A model generated the notes under the pieces. The model was not told the DNA's origin, did not search any database, and worked only from the letters and a program-made list of their open reading frames with translations. DNA of 36,031 bases from assembly GCA_024403335.1 (NCBI GenBank), contig JAKSSA010000024.1, positions 1 to 36,031 on the forward strand. Direction: 5' to 3'. Of the stretch, positions 1 to 7,915 are shown one piece after another. Every line of letters starts with the position of its first letter. Within the stretch, counting starts at the first letter, position 1. Made by a program: the position numbers and the translations under genes. The DNA comes from Lachnospiraceae bacterium. GTDB lineage: Bacteria > Bacillota > Clostridia > Lachnospirales > Lachnospiraceae.

Positions 1-171
1 CATCATTCTTTGCTTTCGTTCACTGTTTTTATTAATCCCCGCTTTCGTTCTTATATTTATTCCTTGCTTCTATTCTTTATTTCTATTCTTTGTTCTTTTT
101 TCCTTGTGTTTTTCTTTTTGCTTTTCCTTACATGCTTTTGTTCTTTCACGATAAAGCTTTAGCAGATTTGC
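1..171. other. C/T-rich gene-free stretch downstream of tadC
   Basis: The plus strand is strongly pyrimidine-rich (purine-rich on the pilus-operon strand), with loose repeats such as ctttcgttc and ttctatTCTTT. I see no open frame with a ribosome-binding site and no convincing hairpin. Either the pilus transcript continues past the window edge through this spacer, or it ends without a visible intrinsic terminator here. Confidence 0.4.
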
Positions 172-1437
172 CTAAATCATCTTCATGGCAGGAACTATAA
201 GTATCAGCATAACTTCAATCAAAAACACGAACATGGGTATCAAAAGCTTGGTTCCAAGTTCTTCGTTTTTCATTCGAAGCCTTGTATTTTCTTTTAATAA
301 AGCATTTCCTGCCTCGTCAAACAAATCGTTTCTTACTTCTTTTATTCCCTTAACCACACTTTGTGAAAGAATATTGGCAAGTCTTTGATAACATGGCAAA
401 TCGCATGTTCTTCCAAAATGATCATAAGCACTTGCTTCAAAAACACCTGTCTCCATGTCCTGTTTAAGACTAATCAGTCTTTTTCTGAGAACCTTATTCT
501 TATCAAGCCGTTTTTCATAATCACTTATCACCCTTAAAACAGCATTTCGCACAGTTAGTCCGGCACTCACACAAAATGCAAGTTTGGAAACAAACTCCGA
601 ATATGCATCTTCAAGCTCTGAATGCCTTTTCTTATCTTCCTTTTCAATTAACAATCCGGTTAATGAATAACCGAGTACAAGAGCAGAAATCAAAGCAATA
701 AAAGCAAACTCCAAAGGCGTTATTTTCTCATTCATAACCTCGATGCTTACGCCATTGATTTCTTCCGGTATAACAAAAATTTCGTTGTCCCGGTTGTTTC
801 TCTCGTACTCAGTCAGTTCATCCACCGCTGCCTCAAGCTTTTCTGAGGTTTTCCCACTTGTGGCAGGACATATAGTGAGATAAAGGAAAAAGATTTTATA
901 AGCATTACCTTTAGTCAATTTCACCTGAATATCAGCTCTTACAGGAGTAGTTAAATCATTGTTGTAAACATTCCCGTATTCATCCACTAATTCAGGAGTC
1001 AGACTCAGATAATCAGCTTCAACATTATCACCGACATTTTTTACAAACTTAAGAGGATATAGTATTTCATCTGTCGACAAATTATCACCAAGCACCATTT
1101 CATATATTTCCTGCTGCTTTTTAACAAACAATTCTTCTGCTTCTTCCTCGCTTAGTTCTTTACCATGTACAGCTAAAGATATAATTTTGCTCTCTCCTTC
1201 TGATGAAAGTAAAAGTTTTATATCTTGTCCCATATTGTCTTCGTCTCTTAATATCGCGCGTGGGTTGTTTTTAGAATTCATTATGAAAAATACGATTGAA
1301 GCAATTATTGCAATCACAAAGAAAATAAGAAAAAACTTTACATATCTCTTTATCAGTATCACTTTCAGTTCATTTTTTGTTTTCTCAGGAAACTCAGACT
1401 TTAAAGGTTGTATTTTACTATTAAAATCAAATGCCAT
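172..1437 (-). CDS. tadC: TadC-like type II secretion F-domain membrane protein (Tad/Flp pilus)
   Basis: Probable inner-membrane platform protein of a Tad (type IVc) pilus, pairing with the TadB-like protein encoded just upstream to anchor the TadA ATPase. Hydrophobic segments lie near residues 28-50, 245-265 and at the extreme C-terminus. The cytoplasmic stretch between the last two carries the pattern of a T2SSF domain (CVSAGLTVRNAV, then a charged helical stretch ending in GNALLKENTRLRMKNEELGTK). About 190 residues between the first two membrane segments form an extra, presumably extracytoplasmic, domain that I do not recognise. I chose the ATG at 1437 (MAFDFNSK) over an in-frame GTG at 1455 because the GTG has no ribosome-binding site; translation is probably coupled to tadB, with an 11-base overlap. 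The family is well supported; TadC rather than TadB identity rests on gene order. Confidence 0.72.
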   Translation of the reverse strand: MAFDFNSKIQPLKSEFPEKTKNELKVILIKRYVKFFLIFFVIAIIASIVFFIMNSKNNPRAILRDEDNMGQDIKLLLSSEGESKIISLAVHGKELSEEEAEELFVKKQQEIYEMVLGDNLSTDEILYPLKFVKNVGDNVEADYLSLTPELVDEYGNVYNNDLTTPVRADIQVKLTKGNAYKIFFLYLTICPATSGKTSEKLEAAVDELTEYERNNRDNEIFVIPEEINGVSIEVMNEKITPLEFAFIALISALVLGYSLTGLLIEKEDKKRHSELEDAYSEFVSKLAFCVSAGLTVRNAVLRVISDYEKRLDKNKVLRKRLISLKQDMETGVFEASAYDHFGRTCDLPCYQRLANILSQSVVKGIKEVRNDLFDEAGNALLKENTRLRMKNEELGTKLLIPMFVFLIEVMLILIVPAMKMI

Positions 1438-2125
1438 TCTCAACCACTCTTTCACTCAAAATAAAGGTTAAATACCAAACTGCAAGTATCCCGTACATAA
1501 AACAAATACCAAAAGGATTATGATAAAAAATCACCGATGATTCTGCTAAACCAAATCGCACATATGCTGTCATTGCAAAGGGCATGGCAGTCATTATCTT
1601 TATCTCAAATTTTTTAGAAGCAAGCAAAACCTTCTTTTCCCTGGTGATATCTATTTTGTCATTTATCATTCGCAGTGTGTCATTGGTCAGCTTATCTATG
1701 TTCCCGCCTTTTCTTCTGACGGTTTCCAAAAGTCCTGCAAAATAAGATATTTCCTCTACACTACTATTATCAGCCATCGTTTGAAATGCAGCTTCTAAGC
1801 TTTTTCCAACAGAGATATCAACACATACCTTCTTCAATTCCTTAGAAAAATTACTTTTCCCATGAAGTTTTTCAATTCCCTCAAGAGATCTTTTTACACT
1901 TTGTTCAGCAGAATTTCCTATCTGTAAATACTGCGTAAAAAGTTCAAGCATGTCCTTGAATTCAAGGGTTATTTGCCATTTATTCTGTTCTTTTTCATCT
2001 TTTTTACATTTCATTATGTAAAATGGCAAAACAAAAAACACAGCAAGTCCCCACAAATCGAAATCAAAGAGAAGCCAGAAGATTGCTATAATAACAGCTA
2101 TCGCTATCCCAATTCTTTGTTTCAT
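1427..2125 (-). CDS. tadB: TadB-like type II secretion F-domain membrane protein
   Basis: Second platform protein of the Tad pilus machine. The 232-residue product has a long hydrophobic N-terminus (about residues 5-38, likely two short membrane segments) and a hydrophobic C-terminal region (about 175-225). Between them lies a T2SSF-type helical domain with the family's sequence flow: LELFTQYLQIGNSAEQSV, then ISYFAGLLETVRRKGGNID, then DKIDITREKKVLLASKKFE. The start has a GGGGAG ribosome-binding site about 7 bases upstream. It follows tadA by 15 bases and overlaps tadC, so all are translated from one message. It is shorter than typical TadB (about 300 residues), as usual for Firmicute versions. 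Confidence 0.75.
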   Translation of the reverse strand: MKQRIGIAIAVIIAIFWLLFDFDLWGLAVFFVLPFYIMKCKKDEKEQNKWQITLEFKDMLELFTQYLQIGNSAEQSVKRSLEGIEKLHGKSNFSKELKKVCVDISVGKSLEAAFQTMADNSSVEEISYFAGLLETVRRKGGNIDKLTNDTLRMINDKIDITREKKVLLASKKFEIKIMTAMPFAMTAYVRFGLAESSVIFYHNPFGICFMYGILAVWYLTFILSERVVENGI

Positions 2126-2140
2126 TCTTCTTCTCCCCCA

Positions 2141-3319
2141 CTAAACTCTTACCAGCTCATCCGTTTTTTCATCGTACATAAATAAAGGATTCAGCTTTAT
2201 TTCGTTGTTCTTTACACTACCTACCAAAGTCACCTCCAAAACTCTTCTTTTTCCATCCTTCACCCTTCCTAAATGTACAATTACATCAAGCGCTGAAGAA
2301 ATTTGCTTTCTAACTGCCAAAAGTGGAATTTCCGTTCCTAAAAGAATCATTGTTTCGAGTCTTGAAAGCATGTCCTGAGCAGAATTTGCATGACCTGTAG
2401 ACAACGAACCACTGTGACCTGTATTCATGGCAGATATCATATCGATAGCCTCAACTCCTCTTACCTCGCCAACTACTATTCTGTCAGGTCTTGCACGTAA
2501 AGAGGTTTTAATCAGATCTCGTATTGAAACCTCTTTTACGTTGTCTGTAAAACGGCTTCTTGCTTCTAATCTAACCAGATTAGGCACATCAATAAGTTTT
2601 AATTCAGCCGAATCTTCAATTGTAATTATTCGTTCATCTTTTGGAATTTCGCCCGATAAGGCATTTAAGAAAGTAGTTTTACCGGATCCGGTTCCGCCAC
2701 TTATAAAGATATTTTTTCTTTCGTTTACCATTTTACGAAGTTCAATGGCAACCTCTTGGGTTAAAGCTCTCATTTGTACCAGATTATCTAATGAGTAGCT
2801 TTTATTTGAAAATTTTCTTATTGTAATTATAGGTCCATTTATTGCTACAGGAGGAAGAACAATATTTACTCTTGATCCATCCTTTAATCTCGAATCAGCT
2901 ATCGGTTCAGCTTCACTTACTACCTTATTCGCCTCAGAAACCATTCGCTGAACCAAATCATCCAGCTCTTCAGGCGAATCAAAAGAATAATCCGTCTTGT
3001 ATAAATGGCCTGCTTCTTCAACAAATATGTCTTTATATCCGTTGATCATAATTTCGGTTATCTCAGGTCGCGATAACAAGCTGTCAAGCTTCCCAAAGCC
3101 CCTAATTTCGCTAAAAACTTTTTCTTTTAATAGTAGTCTGTCATTAACTGAAAGATATCGTTGTCTTGCAAATTCAGAAATATGCCCCTCTATCTTTTCA
3201 TATATCATTTCGTCATTTACTCCTACAGAGTAATCTATTCCTGACAGCGTTTCTTCTTTAATTTTCTTTATTATATCAGGCTTAATTCCTAAACCTTCAT
3301 TAAGATACTCTTTCTTCAT
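2141..3319 (-). CDS. tadA: Tad pilus assembly ATPase TadA/CpaF
   Basis: Cytoplasmic hexameric ATPase that powers Tad/Flp pilus extension. The sequence shows an N-terminal domain (to about residue 130, with PEITEIMINGYKDIFVE typical of CpaF) and a RecA-like domain with Walker A GGTGSGKTT near residue 207, the Asp-box stretch IITIEDSAELKL, Walker B-region RPDRIVVGEVRG near 281 and the His-box stretch MNTGHSGSLSTGHANSA. Length (392 residues) is normal for CpaF. Its ATG overlaps the preceding gene's TGA (ATGA, 3316-3319) and no strong ribosome-binding site precedes it, so it is likely translationally coupled. This is the firmest marker that the cluster is a Tad system rather than a classical type II secretion system. 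Confidence 0.93.
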   Translation of the reverse strand: MKKEYLNEGLGIKPDIIKKIKEETLSGIDYSVGVNDEMIYEKIEGHISEFARQRYLSVNDRLLLKEKVFSEIRGFGKLDSLLSRPEITEIMINGYKDIFVEEAGHLYKTDYSFDSPEELDDLVQRMVSEANKVVSEAEPIADSRLKDGSRVNIVLPPVAINGPIITIRKFSNKSYSLDNLVQMRALTQEVAIELRKMVNERKNIFISGGTGSGKTTFLNALSGEIPKDERIITIEDSAELKLIDVPNLVRLEARSRFTDNVKEVSIRDLIKTSLRARPDRIVVGEVRGVEAIDMISAMNTGHSGSLSTGHANSAQDMLSRLETMILLGTEIPLLAVRKQISSALDVIVHLGRVKDGKRRVLEVTLVGSVKNNEIKLNPLFMYDEKTDELVRV

Positions 3320-4245
3320 ACTTTTATTACATTTATTTTTTCTATTACATCATTTAGTCCTGCAAACTTAAGCTGTTTAAAAAAGCTTTCTGTGGCATTA
3401 TCACTAAAAAGATCTATTCTGTCACATTTCATTAAAAATTCTGTGGTTCCTTCAGTTAAGCTTTTAACAAAAATAAAAATTGTCTCATAATCTCCTTCTG
3501 CTGAAATTGCTTCTAAAAACCATTTCGCATCCTCTGAAGAAAGCTGATATAAATCCGGAAAACAATTCATTCCCCGCACAAGATCAAAAGAATAGTTCTT
3601 TATCGTGCAAAGTTTTCCCCTTAATATTTTCCTTAATGAGGCTTTTCTTTGCTTTATTTCATATATAAGCTCGCTTAGTCCTTCTTCTCTTTCATTTTTT
3701 ATCTCACCTTCTCCCTGATTAAAGTTTTTCAAATCAGTTTCAAAATACGGGAAGGATTCAAATGAAATAAAAAGGCTGTGCCCTGTCAGCAGCTTCTCCA
3801 CATAATCTGCTGCCTGTTCAAAAGAAACTGCATTCTCAGGAGAAAACAAAGTTATTATTTTATCTTTGCCCTCGCTTTCTTTTGTGCTTATCATTTCGAG
3901 TTCTCTTAAAAGATCCTGCATCCTTTTGTACTTAAAAACAAGTTCAAAAACTTCTGGCCAGCTCTTCATTCTTATAATCTTATCGTCTGCAAGATCCCCT
4001 GTATAATCATCTTCAGTCAGTACAAATTTCAAGGCCTCATTGTCACAAAAATCATCAAAATAATCCTGAAATTCCTCGCTGATAAGAATATGAGTAACTT
4101 TATTATCTTTTATAAAATCCAGTGCTTTTCCTGCATCATCAAAGCTTGAACAAAGATATCCTATGCTACGGTTTAAATTTATCCAATTTGCAAATCTCTT
4201 GTTATAATTGCTATCTTTTGTAAGTAAAATAACTATTTTTGACAT
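3316..4245 (-). CDS. TadZ/CpaE-like protein, divergent, lacking a P-loop
   Basis: First gene of the pilus operon. The N-terminal about 110 residues (KIVILLTKDSNYNKRFANW, then KVTHILISEEFQDY) read like an atypical receiver domain, as in TadZ/CpaE. The following region resembles the MinD-like part of that family in outline (KDKIITLFSPENAV where a P-loop is expected, then DLVRGMNCFPDLYQLSSED), but no GK[ST] Walker A is visible, so it is probably not an ATPase. TadZ normally localises the pilus machine to a cell pole; that role is inferred from position next to tadA and the two-part layout. The ATG at 4245 is preferred over a GTG at 4257 because AAAGGTG directly precedes it. Confidence 0.6.
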   Translation of the reverse strand: MSKIVILLTKDSNYNKRFANWINLNRSIGYLCSSFDDAGKALDFIKDNKVTHILISEEFQDYFDDFCDNEALKFVLTEDDYTGDLADDKIIRMKSWPEVFELVFKYKRMQDLLRELEMISTKESEGKDKIITLFSPENAVSFEQAADYVEKLLTGHSLFISFESFPYFETDLKNFNQGEGEIKNEREEGLSELIYEIKQRKASLRKILRGKLCTIKNYSFDLVRGMNCFPDLYQLSSEDAKWFLEAISAEGDYETIFIFVKSLTEGTTEFLMKCDRIDLFSDNATESFFKQLKFAGLNDVIEKINVIKV

Positions 4246-4282
4246 ATCACCTTTCACATTCAGTTCTTTATTTTCGTATCTT

Positions 4283-4311
4283 ATGATACTGTTTTAAGAG
4301 CAAAATGTCAA
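4283..4311 (-). promoter_or_regulatory. Strong vegetative promoter of the Tad pilus operon
   Basis: On the minus strand the -35 is TTGACA (4306-4311), the spacer is 17 bases and the -10 is TATCAT (4283-4288). A second TTGACA lies a few bases further upstream. An inverted repeat GTATC-N4-GATAC (4276-4289) covers the -10 and the expected start site, so a repressor could act there. Confidence 0.7.
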
Positions 4312-4662
4312 CAAATTTGTCAAGATTTGGTAATTTTTGGTAAAAATATACAAAACACACCAGCGTTTCAATTATCAATAAATACTAAATGTAGTGTTTT
4401 CAAAATGCCAAATAAGCATAACTTTGCAAAAAGTATTACGATATATTGTGGTCTGACCAAGACAAATTTTCTTTCATACATTTTCCGATTTTGTAAAAAA
4501 CTAACAAACCTCAAAAACTAATCATCCCTTATAAAGCAACAAATCTGTAATAATTGGATAATCATAAAAGCAGGCAACGACTTCACTTACAGCGCAAATA
4601 AACTCCAAAGACGCGACCTTAATATTTTAATAAAAGAGTACTTAATATTTTCAAAATATCTC
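4312..4662. other. Gene-free divergent spacer between pilus operon and malQ
   Basis: About 500 bases separate the pilus operon and malQ. Apart from the two divergent promoters the stretch is AT-rich. It holds open frames without ribosome-binding sites, and I see no RNA gene or terminator. Confidence 0.5.
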
Positions 4663-4711
4663 TTGTCAATCAAAATATGGTTTGATATAATACTTATCGG
4701 AAACGATTCCG
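4663..4711 (+). promoter_or_regulatory. malQ promoter with overlapping LacI-family operator
   Basis: The -35 is TTGTCA (4663-4668), the spacer 17 bases and the -10 a perfect TATAAT (4686-4691). Starting at the expected +1 is CGGAAACGATTCCG (4698-4711), a near-palindrome centred on CG, the hallmark of LacI/GalR-family operators (MalR- or CcpA-like). A repressor bound there would block initiation. Which regulator binds cannot be told from this window; no LacI-type DNA-binding gene is present. Confidence 0.7.
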
Positions 4712-4763
4712 AAGATGAATTGTACCAAGCAAACATAAACTAAACCGAATAAAAGGTGAGAAT

Positions 4764-6278
4764 ATGAGAACTAATCCATTAAAAAGAGGAAATGGTATTT
4801 TAATGCCTATATCTTCCCTGCCAAGCAATTATGGTATAGGAACTTTAGGCAAAGAAGCCTACAATTTTATAAATTTCCTCAAAAAAATGAACTGTAACTA
4901 TTGGCAGGTTCTTCCAATCGGACCTACAAGCTATGGCGACAGTCCTTATCAGTCATTTTCAGCATTTGCAGGAAATCCTTACTTTATTGATCTTGACATT
5001 CTCGTTTCAGAAAAGTTGCTTAAACAAAGCGAAATCAATGAATGCTTCTGGTTTGACAGAGAGGATGAAGTAAATTACGGTGCGCAGTACTGGTATCGCT
5101 TCAAACTGCTCAGAAAAGCATATTCAAGAAGTAAGCACAAGGATACTGATGAGTACAAACATTTCCTTGAAGAACATGCCTTCTATCTTCACGATTATGC
5201 GCTTTATATGTCTGTAAAAGCAGCATTTGAAGACAAGGCCTGGCAGGAATGGGATGAGGACATAAAGAAAAGACAGCCCGAAGCTATAAGATTCTACGAA
5301 GAAAAATACGCTGACGACATTGATTTCTGGAAATTCCTTCAGTTCAAATTTAATGAGCAGTGGAGTAAGCTTAAGGCTGCTGCAAAGGAAGCTAATATTG
5401 ATATCGTTGGTGACATTCCTCTTTATGTATCATTAGACAGTGCGGATGTCTGGGCAAACCCAAAGCTTTTTGAACTTGATGAGGACTTAGAGCAAATTAA
5501 TGTTGCCGGAGTTCCACCGGATTATTTCTCAAAAACCGGTCAGCGCTGGGGTAACCCCATTTACAGATGGGATATCATGGAAAATGACTGGTTCTATTGG
5601 TGGAGAGAGCGTATGAGATTTGCTGCCATGAAGTATGATGTTATCCGCATCGATCACTTCATCGGTATCGTAAACTATTACTCTATTCCAGCTTCCTGCG
5701 AGACTGCTATGGAAGGTGAATGGGTAAAAGGACCTGGCAAGGTATTAATGGAAATGATTTCTTCCGTTATCGGTGATGCAAAAATCATCGCTGAAGATTT
5801 GGGAGTGCTTACCCAGAATGTAGTTGATGTCATTACTGAATGCGGTTATCCCGGAATGAAGGTACTTGAATTTGGTATGGACTTAAATCCTGACAATTTG
5901 TTCCTTCCTCACAACTATGTAACAGATAATTGCGTTGCTTACATTGGAACTCATGATAATGATACCTTAAAAGGTTTCCTTGACAAATTGCCAAAGAAGA
6001 AAATCGATAATCTCAAGTTCTACTTCAATGCATCTGAAAATGTCGATTTACAGACAGCAGTAATTAAAGCTTTATATGCTTCAAGTGCAAGAGTAACCAT
6101 CCTTCAGATGCAGGATATACTTGGTCTTGGCAGTGAAGCCCGCATCAACATGCCTTCTACAATAGGTACAAACTGGAGATGGCGAATGACCAAGGACCAG
6201 TACTCAAAGATTGATACAAAATATTATACCAAGCTTGCAACATTGTATAATCGACTTGAAAAGACAACTGAAGAGTAA
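4764..6278 (+). CDS. malQ: 4-alpha-glucanotransferase (amylomaltase), GH77
   Basis: Cytoplasmic disproportionating enzyme that transfers alpha-1,4-glucan chains between maltodextrins, releasing glucose and making longer chains for phosphorylase. The 504-residue length is typical. Family landmarks run in order: PIGPTSYGDSPYQSFSAFAG (about residues 50-70), DIPLYVSLDSADVWAN, GQRWGNPIYRW, the nucleophile motif VIRIDHFIG (about 296), the acid/base motif IIAEDLGVL (about 344) and IGTHDNDT (about 395). The start has AAAGGTG 5-8 bases upstream. The gene is monocistronic, ending in a terminator at 6295, and its LacI-type operator fits induction by maltose or starch breakdown products. Identification is secure. 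Confidence 0.95.
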   Translation: MRTNPLKRGNGILMPISSLPSNYGIGTLGKEAYNFINFLKKMNCNYWQVLPIGPTSYGDSPYQSFSAFAGNPYFIDLDILVSEKLLKQSEINECFWFDREDEVNYGAQYWYRFKLLRKAYSRSKHKDTDEYKHFLEEHAFYLHDYALYMSVKAAFEDKAWQEWDEDIKKRQPEAIRFYEEKYADDIDFWKFLQFKFNEQWSKLKAAAKEANIDIVGDIPLYVSLDSADVWANPKLFELDEDLEQINVAGVPPDYFSKTGQRWGNPIYRWDIMENDWFYWWRERMRFAAMKYDVIRIDHFIGIVNYYSIPASCETAMEGEWVKGPGKVLMEMISSVIGDAKIIAEDLGVLTQNVVDVITECGYPGMKVLEFGMDLNPDNLFLPHNYVTDNCVAYIGTHDNDTLKGFLDKLPKKKIDNLKFYFNASENVDLQTAVIKALYASSARVTILQMQDILGLGSEARINMPSTIGTNWRWRMTKDQYSKIDTKYYTKLATLYNRLEKTTEE

Positions 6279-6294
6279 AAAATAAATATTGGAG

Positions 6295-6323
6295 ACCACT
6301 TTGCGAATGTGAAGTGGTTTTTT
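6295..6323 (+). terminator. Intrinsic terminator of malQ
   Basis: ACCACTT pairs with AAGTGGT across a 10-base loop and is followed by a run of T. It begins 17 bases after the malQ stop. Confidence 0.85.
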
Positions 6324-6540
6324 GTTATCAAATATCAGATTACGCGTACCTTAATAGAGAAGTTGACAAAAATTTTTAAAAATATTTAAAAATTAACCCT
6401 TAAAATTGAATATTTTAGTTAACAGTATCAAATTGTTTGTGATACAATTCAGCAAATCGTTGTAATAGTTATGAACACACAGCTTTATACCTTTATATAT
6501 CATATTTTAATTGTTTATATAATGTATATAAAACAGCTAT

Positions 6541-6591
6541 AGGAGGTTATGTACATTGATTGTTATAAACCATAAAAAAACGTCCTGCTAA
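6541..6591 (+). other. Orphan AGGAGG site with 11-codon reading frame
   Basis: A perfect AGGAGG (6541-6546) is followed 9 bases later by a TTG that opens the 11-codon frame LIVINHKKTSC with stop at 6589-6591. An ATG at 6549 is too close to the site. This could be a leader peptide for the DUF4417 operon, or the scar of a gene whose body was lost when the islet formed. No protein function is claimed. Confidence 0.3.
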
Positions 6592-6615
6592 TCACATTGC
6601 AGCGACTAACAAGAC
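6574..6615 (-). terminator. Minus-strand intrinsic terminator with G-U rich stem
   Basis: Read on the minus strand, positions 6615-6602 pair with 6595-6582 (14 base pairs, several of them G-U) around a 6-base loop. Seven T residues (6580-6574) follow. On the plus strand the same bases give C-A mismatches, so the structure works only in the leftward direction. No intact minus-strand gene lies upstream of it, only a 28-codon frame (about 6606-6689). Confidence 0.6.
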
Positions 6616-6758
6616 ATTTTCTCCGAATATCTTACTCGGAACTTAGCAACTTCATTATAGATACCTTCGTAGAAAATGTCAAAGGATTTCTAAGACTTAT
6701 CGGCTTTGAAGTCTGTTTTTATTGTACAAATGTTAAGACAAATACGGAGGTGATATTA

Positions 6759-7502
6759 ATGAAACATAAAAAAAATTTAAGAAAATTGCTCAATTTAGGC
6801 TTTTTAGATTATACAAATTTAACACCTAAAATCGGCGAATTAGATATGCCATATATAAGGTGTAAAAAAACACCTTATATTGACTTTTTGGCTACTTATA
6901 GTCAGCCTTCAACATATTTCCATAGTAAAGGAACATGTGTTACATTCTTTGAATATGATGTCTGCTTCGACGGCTTATACGGGCTTTGGAATGCTATATA
7001 TTATGGTGTCAAAGAGCTCCAAGAATATTATATAAATCGTTTTAAAGGCGTTAAATACTTTATAGCTCCCGATTATTCCAAATGTGGGGATGCCCCTGAA
7101 GTCGAAAACTACCATAGACAATTTAGGTCAAGAATTGTAGCCATTTGGTTAACTATTAATCTTGATGCAATTGTTATCCCTCTGATATCATGCGCAAATG
7201 AAATTGAATTTAAATATATGATTGATGGAATGTATGATTGCACCATAGTAGCTTTCAACATAAAAGGAGCTATGGGAGACCCTATACAGTTAAAAATACT
7301 AATTAAATCAATCAAATATACCGTAGACCATCTGCCTCACCTACAAGTAATCATTGTCAACTCAGCTTCTCCAAACAAAACAAAAGTATATGAAATTTTC
7401 AAATATGCGATAGATGCCGGTATTGATGTTCAAATTCCTGATAATATGCTTCAAACAAGAAATCGCATTTTAGGAGGACATGCCAATGACTGCAACTCAT
7501 GA
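6759..7502 (+). CDS. DUF4417-family protein
   Basis: A 247-residue protein of unknown biochemical function. From memory of the family it matches DUF4417, which is scattered in phages and mobile regions of Firmicutes. The features seen are FDGLYGLWNAIYYGVKEL, then KGVKYFIAPDYSKCGDAP, RIVAIWLTINLDAIVIPLIS, and a C-terminal HLPHLQVIIVNSA. The layout is mixed alpha/beta with no signal peptide or membrane segment. The ATG at 6759 is chosen because GGAGGTGAT (6746-6754) lies 8 bases upstream; the frame is open another 54 codons but without a usable start there. It overlaps the next gene by 17 bases. It may process or regulate its two partners, but this is unknown. Confidence 0.65.
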   Translation: MKHKKNLRKLLNLGFLDYTNLTPKIGELDMPYIRCKKTPYIDFLATYSQPSTYFHSKGTCVTFFEYDVCFDGLYGLWNAIYYGVKELQEYYINRFKGVKYFIAPDYSKCGDAPEVENYHRQFRSRIVAIWLTINLDAIVIPLISCANEIEFKYMIDGMYDCTIVAFNIKGAMGDPIQLKILIKSIKYTVDHLPHLQVIIVNSASPNKTKVYEIFKYAIDAGIDVQIPDNMLQTRNRILGGHANDCNS

Positions 7503-7914
7503 TAGTGGTGAAGGACATGGAACCATTGGTTCACCGCAGACTGCAATAGAAGAAGCGACATGCCCTTTAAAGGAATCTGCTAATGAAGCAAGTATCGACA
7601 ATGTAAACCCCATGATATATAGTCCTTCGCCAAAACATGAAAAATACGGCTACGGAAGCAATAATCCAATAAAAACTCAGGATGAAGGGCAATTTCTCCT
7701 TGATACCGGTTATCAAAATGGCAAGCAGATATACAATATAACAAAAGATGGAATAATCGTAAAATTTCAGCCTGATAATACACCATATGGTGGATATCAC
7801 TCCTATGAAGTTTCAAAACCTCGAGACATTCCTCCTGATATTTTAAAATCAATGCTTGCAGATGGAAAAATATCTAAAGCACGTTATACCCAACTCAGGA
7901 AAGGAAAAAGATAG
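7486..7914 (+). CDS. Short toxin-tail-like protein
   Basis: 142 residues. The N-terminal 45 residues are low-complexity and polar. A compact basic C-terminal domain follows: SPSPKHEKYGYGSNNPI, GQFLLDTGYQNGKQIYNI, IVKFQPDNTPYGGYHSYEV, IPPDILKSMLADGKISKARY, ending in LRKGKR. I recall such a domain at the C-termini of large secreted polymorphic toxins and some phage head proteins, where it is presumed toxic, but I cannot name the family. Here it stands alone, without a delivery domain or signal peptide. Start: an ATG at 7480 is only 2 bases after GGAGG, whereas the in-frame ATG at 7486 is 8 bases after it. The next gene begins 1 base after the stop, the usual toxin-immunity arrangement. Confidence 0.5.
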   Translation: MTATHDSGEGHGTIGSPQTAIEEATCPLKESANEASIDNVNPMIYSPSPKHEKYGYGSNNPIKTQDEGQFLLDTGYQNGKQIYNITKDGIIVKFQPDNTPYGGYHSYEVSKPRDIPPDILKSMLADGKISKARYTQLRKGKR

Positions 7915-7915
7915 C

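Larger units (their letters stand above)
6324..6758. other. Long 5' region of the accessory islet
   Basis: This AT-rich, 435-base stretch precedes the DUF4417 gene. It holds overlapping inverted repeats (GTATCA 6425-6430 with TGATAC 6440-6445; AATTGT 6431-6436 with ACAATT 6444-6449). A candidate promoter overlaps them (TTGTGA 6437-6442, 18 bases, TGTAAT 6461-6466), and a second -10-like TATAAT lies at 6518-6523. Past the promoters come a strong but orphan ribosome-binding site and a minus-strand terminator, described separately. An open frame runs through 6597-6758 into the DUF4417 gene but lacks a credible start. Confidence 0.45.

Noticed and set aside
4327-4521. 64-codon plus-strand open frame between the pilus operon and malQ
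   Set aside because: It has no ribosome-binding site and no protein-like composition, and it starts just upstream of the pilus promoter region.
6597-6758. N-terminal extension of the DUF4417 protein by 54 residues
   Set aside because: The only start is a TTG without a ribosome-binding site, whereas the ATG at 6759 has a near-perfect one; the extension also runs through a terminator stem.
6606-6760. Decayed leftward gene (DIFYEGIYNEVAKFRVRYSE before a stop and terminator)
   Set aside because: Only about 28 codons are open and I could not recognise the family; kept as part of the insertion-scar finding but not listed as a pseudogene.
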